From the NCBI GenBank assembly GCA_033762735.1, contig JANRLJ010000225.1, forward strand, positions 1 to 64,000: DNA of 64,000 nucleotides, given 5' to 3'. The stretch's first letter is position 1. Each line of letters starts with the position of its first letter. A program made the translations under genes and the position numbers. This stretch comes from JANRLJ01 sp033762735 (lineage in GTDB: Bacteria; Chloroflexota; Anaerolineae; Aggregatilineales; Phototrophicaceae). The notes under the pieces were generated by a model. The model was not told the origin of the DNA. It did no database searches and was given only the letters and a program-made list of their open reading frames with translations. Below are positions 60,015-64,000 of the stretch, in pieces.

Positions 60015-60431
60015 GTCGAGCGCGTCAGGAATGGGGTGCGCGAAGCGGCTGTCCACACGGAGGGCATCCGCGAAGCCGCCGAAGCGCCCCTGGCAGGTGG
60101 CAACACTTTTCGGGCAAAGCTGTTCCTGCCCGCTCAGACACCACTCGCACTGCAAGCAGCTCCCGGCCTGCCAGCCCACGCCGACGCGCTGACCGACTTT
60201 CACATCCGTCACCTGATCGCCCACCGCGCGAACCAGGCCGACGACCTCATGACCGGGAACGGCGGGGAAGTGGTTGCCCCAGTCGCCGTCGAGGATATGG
60301 ATGTCACTGTGGCACAGGCCGCAGTGCGTCACTTCGATTTCGATCTCGTTCGCGCCCAGGGAGCCGGGGTCATAGGTAAACGGTTCCAGCGGTTGATGCG
60401 GCTGATGCGCGGCGTAAGCATGAATGGGCAT
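59982..60431 (-). pseudogene. 5' fragment of zinc alcohol dehydrogenase
   Basis: The N-terminal 144 residues of a cinnamyl-alcohol-type dehydrogenase: GLCHSDIHILDGDWG (catalytic Cys region), VPGHEVVGLVRAVG, the structural zinc cysteines in CLQCEWCLSGQEQLC, and GGFADALRVDSRFA. The frame then runs past the junction, from NAAP into insert-derived codons, and stops at 59982. Without the NAD-binding domain it cannot be an active enzyme. The ends of the gene are otherwise undamaged, which suggests a recent event. Confidence 0.85.
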
Positions 60432-60478
60432 GGAAGCAGTCTCTTTTCATGAAAAGGCAGTGCCAGATGATAGCATAT

Positions 60479-61846
60479 TCAACCCCTGCCGAAACAATAC
60501 GCGCTTAAGACCTGTCCCGAATACACAACAAATGTCCCTCCCGCTTTAATCCAACCTCTATCCCAACCGTTGAACATGCCTTCACGCCACAACGTAAGTT
60601 GGTCTGCCGGGTCAAATGTACCGTCTTGCAGGTTGAGATTGATATGCCTTACGTGATCGTAATCCTGTGGAGTTTCCCCTTCCCAAACGGTGTAGCCGCC
60701 TTGCAAGGGGTAGTAAATGACGTTCTCGCTGGCCCATATGACCGCGAGGCTGGCGTCGCCATTGTCGGGCAGTTCCATGACGAGTTCACCCTCTTCATCA
60801 AAGATGAGCGCACCATTGCCGCCATCACCTATGCTGAAACGTTCCACCGCCCGGTAGCGGCCATCAGGGCTGACCGAGACAAAGGCGGCATAGCCTTCAA
60901 TGCCAAGCACATCGGTGATATACCCGCCGCACGAGCCATCCAGACACAGTTCAACCGTGAAATAACTCGGTGCGAATTCGCTGATTAAGGTCAGGTACAG
61001 GCGGTCATTCGCACCCCAGTGCACATCAACCAGGCTGTTGTCCAAGGAAAAATTGCCCAGCGAAACCGGATTGCTGCCGTCGCTGTTGGCTATGAATGCT
61101 TCTGCCAGGCGGCAGCCATGGGCGCAGTCCTCGCGGATGGGACCGGGGACAAAATACAGCACTTTGCTGCCGTCGGGTGAAACGCGCAGGCCATAGTTTT
61201 CCATGCTGGAGTCACCAAAGACGTATTCGGTAATCCCAAGACGATCTGTGAGGCGGCGGGTGACAACATCGGCATGAGGGTAGTCGGTTTCGGTCAGCAG
61301 CCCGGTTCTCATATCCAGCGCATAGTGACGCTGCAAAGCCGGGTGAACTTGTTCGCCAACCGGATTGTAGGACAGGATGACCCAATCCGGGTTGGTTGGG
61401 TCTGGCGCAAAGCTGGCAAAATCGCGCAGCGTCCCGTAAGCGTCCAGACGAATTCCCCGACCCGGCGCATAAGGGCAGATGGGCATTGGCTCCAGCCAGG
61501 GTGTCGTGCCATCGCCGTCCATGACGTAAATGTTCGGGGGTAAATCAGGGGTCAGGTCACTCTGGGCAACGCCGTACCAGTTGCGGCCATCGATGCACTC
61601 GCTCCGCCCCTCAGTCTGGAGAATCGTCTCCAACGGGATAAAGCCCAGGACAGCATTTTCGAGTCCAGCCCTGCCTCGGTACGGCAGGCCGCCCGCGTCC
61701 AGCGAACCCGTGACACGCACCACCTGACCCGGCAAAAAGCGGATGGGTGTACATTCCTGTGCGTGGACAGGGGTGGCAAAAGGCAGTATGAACAGCAGAA
61801 GCAGGATTACGAGAAGAAGAGGCCTGACAGGTTTGGTGCGCGTCAT
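60479..61846 (-). CDS. Secreted protein with SH3-like domain and propeller-like repeats
   Basis: A 455-residue exported protein. The ATG at 61846 gives a signal peptide (RPLLLVILLLLFILPFATPV then HAQ). An SH3-like region (LPYRGRAGLENAVLGFI and GRNWYGVAQ) is followed by weak propeller repeats (LRVSPDGSKVLYFV, VSVSPDGRYRAVERF). It shares both domain types with the membrane proteins at 47-53 kb but lacks the membrane module. No enzymatic motif. Many cysteines suggest disulphides outside the cell. Confidence 0.75.
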   Translation of the reverse strand: MTRTKPVRPLLLVILLLLFILPFATPVHAQECTPIRFLPGQVVRVTGSLDAGGLPYRGRAGLENAVLGFIPLETILQTEGRSECIDGRNWYGVAQSDLTPDLPPNIYVMDGDGTTPWLEPMPICPYAPGRGIRLDAYGTLRDFASFAPDPTNPDWVILSYNPVGEQVHPALQRHYALDMRTGLLTETDYPHADVVTRRLTDRLGITEYVFGDSSMENYGLRVSPDGSKVLYFVPGPIREDCAHGCRLAEAFIANSDGSNPVSLGNFSLDNSLVDVHWGANDRLYLTLISEFAPSYFTVELCLDGSCGGYITDVLGIEGYAAFVSVSPDGRYRAVERFSIGDGGNGALIFDEEGELVMELPDNGDASLAVIWASENVIYYPLQGGYTVWEGETPQDYDHVRHINLNLQDGTFDPADQLTLWREGMFNGWDRGWIKAGGTFVVYSGQVLSAYCFGRG

Positions 61847-61935
61847 GTGCGGTTTGCTCCAACTCACTTTCGTTCTACTGCATCATAAGGGCAATCCCGC
61901 TGGCGTAGGGCAAAAAACGAAGAAGCGCCGACAAG

Positions 61936-61963
61936 AAAAAGGGCGCAGCTTGCCGCCGCGCCC
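61936..61963 (-). terminator. Rho-independent terminator of the thiolase gene
   Basis: On the minus strand GGGCGC and GCGCCC pair around a GC-rich loop and are followed by five T residues, 34 bases after the thiolase stop codon. Confidence 0.7.
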
Positions 61964-61996
61964 CTTCAGTGTTCAATGCTGCCTTTTATCGCTGGC

Positions 61997-63151
61997 TTAA
62001 TTCAGCCGTTCGACAATCGTGCCCGTGCCCATGCCGCCGCCGCAGCACATCGTCTGGAGGCCATAGCGCTTGTCGTGGATTTCCAGCGCGTTCAACAGCG
62101 TGGTCATCAGGCGCGCACCGGAAGCGCCCAGTGGATGCCCCAGGGCAATCGCGCCGCCGTGCACGTTGACCTTGCTCATGTCCGGCTGGATTTCGCGCTG
62201 CCACATGCCGATCACCGCCGCGAAGGCTTCGTTGACCTCGAACAGGTCGATCTGGTCGAGCAACAGCCCGGCCTTGCTCAGCACCTTCTTTGTAGCGTCA
62301 ATCGGGCCGGTCAGCATCAGATGGGGATCGCTGCCGACGGTCGTCATGGACACCAGGCGGGCGCGGGGTTTCAGCCCCAGTTGACGCGCCTTGTCTGCGG
62401 TCATGACCAGCACCGCCGCCGCGCCGTCGCTGATCTGGCTGCTGTTGCCAGCGGTCGTCACACCATCAGGCGTAAAGGCAGGCTGTAGCTGCCCCATCTT
62501 TTCGAGATTCGCATTCGGGCGAATGCCCTGATCGGTCGTCACCATCACCTTCGCGCCCGCGTCATCCACGCCTTCCAAAGGCAGGATTTCGCGCTGGAGC
62601 CAGCCGTTCTGCGTGGCCTGCGCCGCCTTCATGTGGCTCTCGTAGCCGATGCGATCCACTTCTTCGCGGGTGACGCCCCATTTCTGCGCGATTTCGTCCG
62701 CCGCAATGCCCTGCGGAATCATGTTGTGGGTTTCCATGATGCGGTCGGTGAACGGCTGGCCGCTGGTCAGGCTTGATCCCATCGGTACGCGGCTCATGTT
62801 CTCCACGCCGCCCGCTACTACCACATCGTACTGCCCTGACGCGATCAACCCCGCCGCGATATGGACGGACTGCTGTCCGCTGCCGCACTGAAAGTCAACC
62901 GTCGTGGCCGCTGTGCTGATCGACAGTCCGGCATCCAGCACGACGTTGCGGGCCACGTTGAAGGTCTGTTCCCCGACCTGGCTGACACAGCCGAAGACGA
63001 CATGCTCCACAATGGCCGGGTCAACATTCGCCCGCGCCAGCACTTCGCACACCGCATACGAGCCGAGGCGCACAGGATGGGTCTCGCGCAGCCACCCATT
63101 CCGGCGACCAAGTGGGGTACGAACGGCATCCACAATCACAATTTCACTCAT
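61997..63151 (-). CDS. Acetyl-CoA acetyltransferase / thiolase
   Basis: A 384-residue thiolase with the nucleophile Cys89 in VDFQCGSGQQSVHIA, the loop NVHGGAIALGHPLGASGARL (catalytic His) and the second cysteine in TMCCGGGMGTG. Full length. It either condenses two acetyl-CoA or cleaves 3-ketoacyl-CoA. It resembles the steroid/lipid-transfer-associated acetyl-CoA acetyltransferases as remembered. No beta-oxidation partner is adjacent, so direction is unknown. Confidence 0.95.
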   Translation of the reverse strand: MSEIVIVDAVRTPLGRRNGWLRETHPVRLGSYAVCEVLARANVDPAIVEHVVFGCVSQVGEQTFNVARNVVLDAGLSISTAATTVDFQCGSGQQSVHIAAGLIASGQYDVVVAGGVENMSRVPMGSSLTSGQPFTDRIMETHNMIPQGIAADEIAQKWGVTREEVDRIGYESHMKAAQATQNGWLQREILPLEGVDDAGAKVMVTTDQGIRPNANLEKMGQLQPAFTPDGVTTAGNSSQISDGAAAVLVMTADKARQLGLKPRARLVSMTTVGSDPHLMLTGPIDATKKVLSKAGLLLDQIDLFEVNEAFAAVIGMWQREIQPDMSKVNVHGGAIALGHPLGASGARLMTTLLNALEIHDKRYGLQTMCCGGGMGTGTIVERLN

Positions 63152-63481
63152 GGCAAAAACTACCTCTTAATCAAATGGGGATTCAATTTTTCGATGTTCA
63201 CATCATACCGCAAGATGACGAAAAATGAGCAGCCGTTGGTAAGAAAATCACGAGAAAAAGTGTGTTTTAGAACGTTCAGGACTGCGCAAAAATCTCACCC
63301 CCCGACGCTGCATTTAGGGAGACGGAGATGAGCCTCTTTTTTAAGCCCCTCTACCAGAGGGAGAGGGGTTTGGGGTGAGGGCAAAACTGTTCAATTTCGT
63401 AAGTTTAGGACGTTAAGAACGATGCCATTGTGCAGTGAATTCCGTTTGCGCTACAGTTGCCGCTTCACCCAGGAGAGTCCT
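63152..63481. other. Intergenic region with repeat, no gene seen
   Basis: About 330 bases between the divergent thiolase and YitT-like genes. It is AT-richer near 63175-63290, which would suit promoters. The only structured element is the repeat at 63341. The overlapping plus-strand frames show no family feature. Confidence 0.55.
63341..63382 (+). repeat. Dispersed CCCCTC repeat, copy 3
   Basis: TTAAGCCCCTCTaccaGAGGGAGAGGGG-type sequence ending GGGTGAGGGC, nearly identical to 14775-14816. It lies 100 bases upstream of the YitT-family gene. Confidence 0.65.
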
Positions 63482-64000
63482 TATGCCCAAATCAGCTACA
63501 TCACTGGACTGGCGTTCACTCATCTTCCGCCTGATCTTTCTGACCATCGCCGCGCTGATTGGTTCGCTGAGCGTGGTGGTGTTCCTCGCGCCGTTCGAGA
63601 TCGCGCCCAGCGGCATTTCGGGCATCGCTGTTATTCTGAATCAGTACATTGGTACGCCCATCGGTCTGCTGACGCTGCTGGGCAACATCCCGATTCAATA
63701 CCTGGCGTTTCGGATGCTGGGTGGCTGGCAGGTGGTCGCGGCGACGATTTATGTGGTGGTTGTGTATTCCGTCGGAATTGACGTGCTGGCGCCGATTTTC
63801 CCCAAAGACGGCGTGAGCGAGGATGTGCTGCTCAATGCGCTGTTCGGCGGCATCATCAGCGGCGTGGGGTCAGGACTGGCTTATCGGGCTGGGGCGACCT
63901 TTGGCGGTACGTCCACCCTGTCGCGCATTTTGCAGGCACGCTACGGCACCCCGATGAGTTCGACCTATCTCTACACCAATCTGGGGACGGTCGCGCTGGC
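63482..64000 (+). CDS. YitT-family membrane protein, 3' end outside window
   Basis: The first 173 residues of a YitT/DUF161-type integral membrane protein. Hydrophobic helices begin at IFRLIFLTIAALIGSLSVVV, and family blocks APFEIAPSGISGIAVILN, NALFGGIISGVGSGLAYRAG and ATFGGTSTLSRILQ are present. GAGAGTCC precedes the ATG. The C-terminal cytosolic domain lies beyond the window. Function of this family is not well established. Confidence 0.88.

Noticed and set aside
62861..63331. 156-codon plus-strand frame across the thiolase start
   Set aside because: Mostly antisense to thiolase, then intergenic; no family signal.
1..64000. tRNA, rRNA, CRISPR array, prophage or transposase genes
   Set aside because: No T-loop/acceptor patterns, no regularly spaced direct repeats and no transposase or integrase motifs were found by eye; small RNAs cannot be excluded.

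Overview
The window looks like a high-GC chromosomal segment of a free-living, aerobic or facultative bacterium. The best guess is phylum Chloroflexota, Anaerolineae side. This is inferred from style: many serine/threonine kinases, ECF sigma factors and partner-switch proteins, large ATPase-TPR regulators, TolB-like propeller proteins and short dispersed palindromes. There is no rRNA, tRNA or CRISPR array to confirm it. All functions are read from motifs and remembered family sequences; no search was run.

1-3.5 kb holds a truncated M19 dipeptidase, an alpha/beta hydrolase, an ArsR regulator with an AHSA1 protein, and a RidA plus SRPBCC pair. 3.5-17.5 kb is a sugar region. A LacI-type repressor with two matching operators faces a sugar ABC transporter (binding protein and two permeases, no ATPase). 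A second block follows: a RbsD/FucU mutarotase, then E2, E3 and a fused E1 alpha-beta of a 2-oxoacid dehydrogenase. A YghZ-like aldo/keto reductase and L-arabinose isomerase close the region.

17.6-24.4 kb is a potassium-pump operon: a 26-residue membrane peptide, kdpF, kdpA, kdpB, kdpC and then a second, divergent kdpA. 24.5-32 kb holds a pentapeptide-repeat protein and a cyanophycin locus: cphA, iadA, cphB and a metallo-beta-lactamase-fold hydrolase on one strand, with a second cphB opposite. Together they would make the Asp-Arg polymer, cut it to dipeptides and release the amino acids.

32-59 kb is mostly signalling. It includes a transporter-HEAT-cyclic-nucleotide-binding fusion with an HD protein. 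A four-gene partner-switch operon follows (PP2C phosphatase, a tandem cyclase with ATPase and TPRs laid out like animal soluble adenylyl cyclase, RsbW-type kinase, STAS antagonist). There are two ECF sigma factors with membrane partners, three proteins sharing a TPR-membrane module, and two protein kinases, one fused to the same ATPase-TPR back end as the cyclase.

59-64 kb holds the clearest sign of a mobile element. A double-motif LAGLIDADG endonuclease gene sits on the opposite strand inside a zinc alcohol dehydrogenase gene whose middle third is missing. A secreted SH3/propeller protein, a thiolase and a truncated YitT-family gene end the window. Intergenic regions carry at least four families of short dispersed repeats, many just after stop codons.
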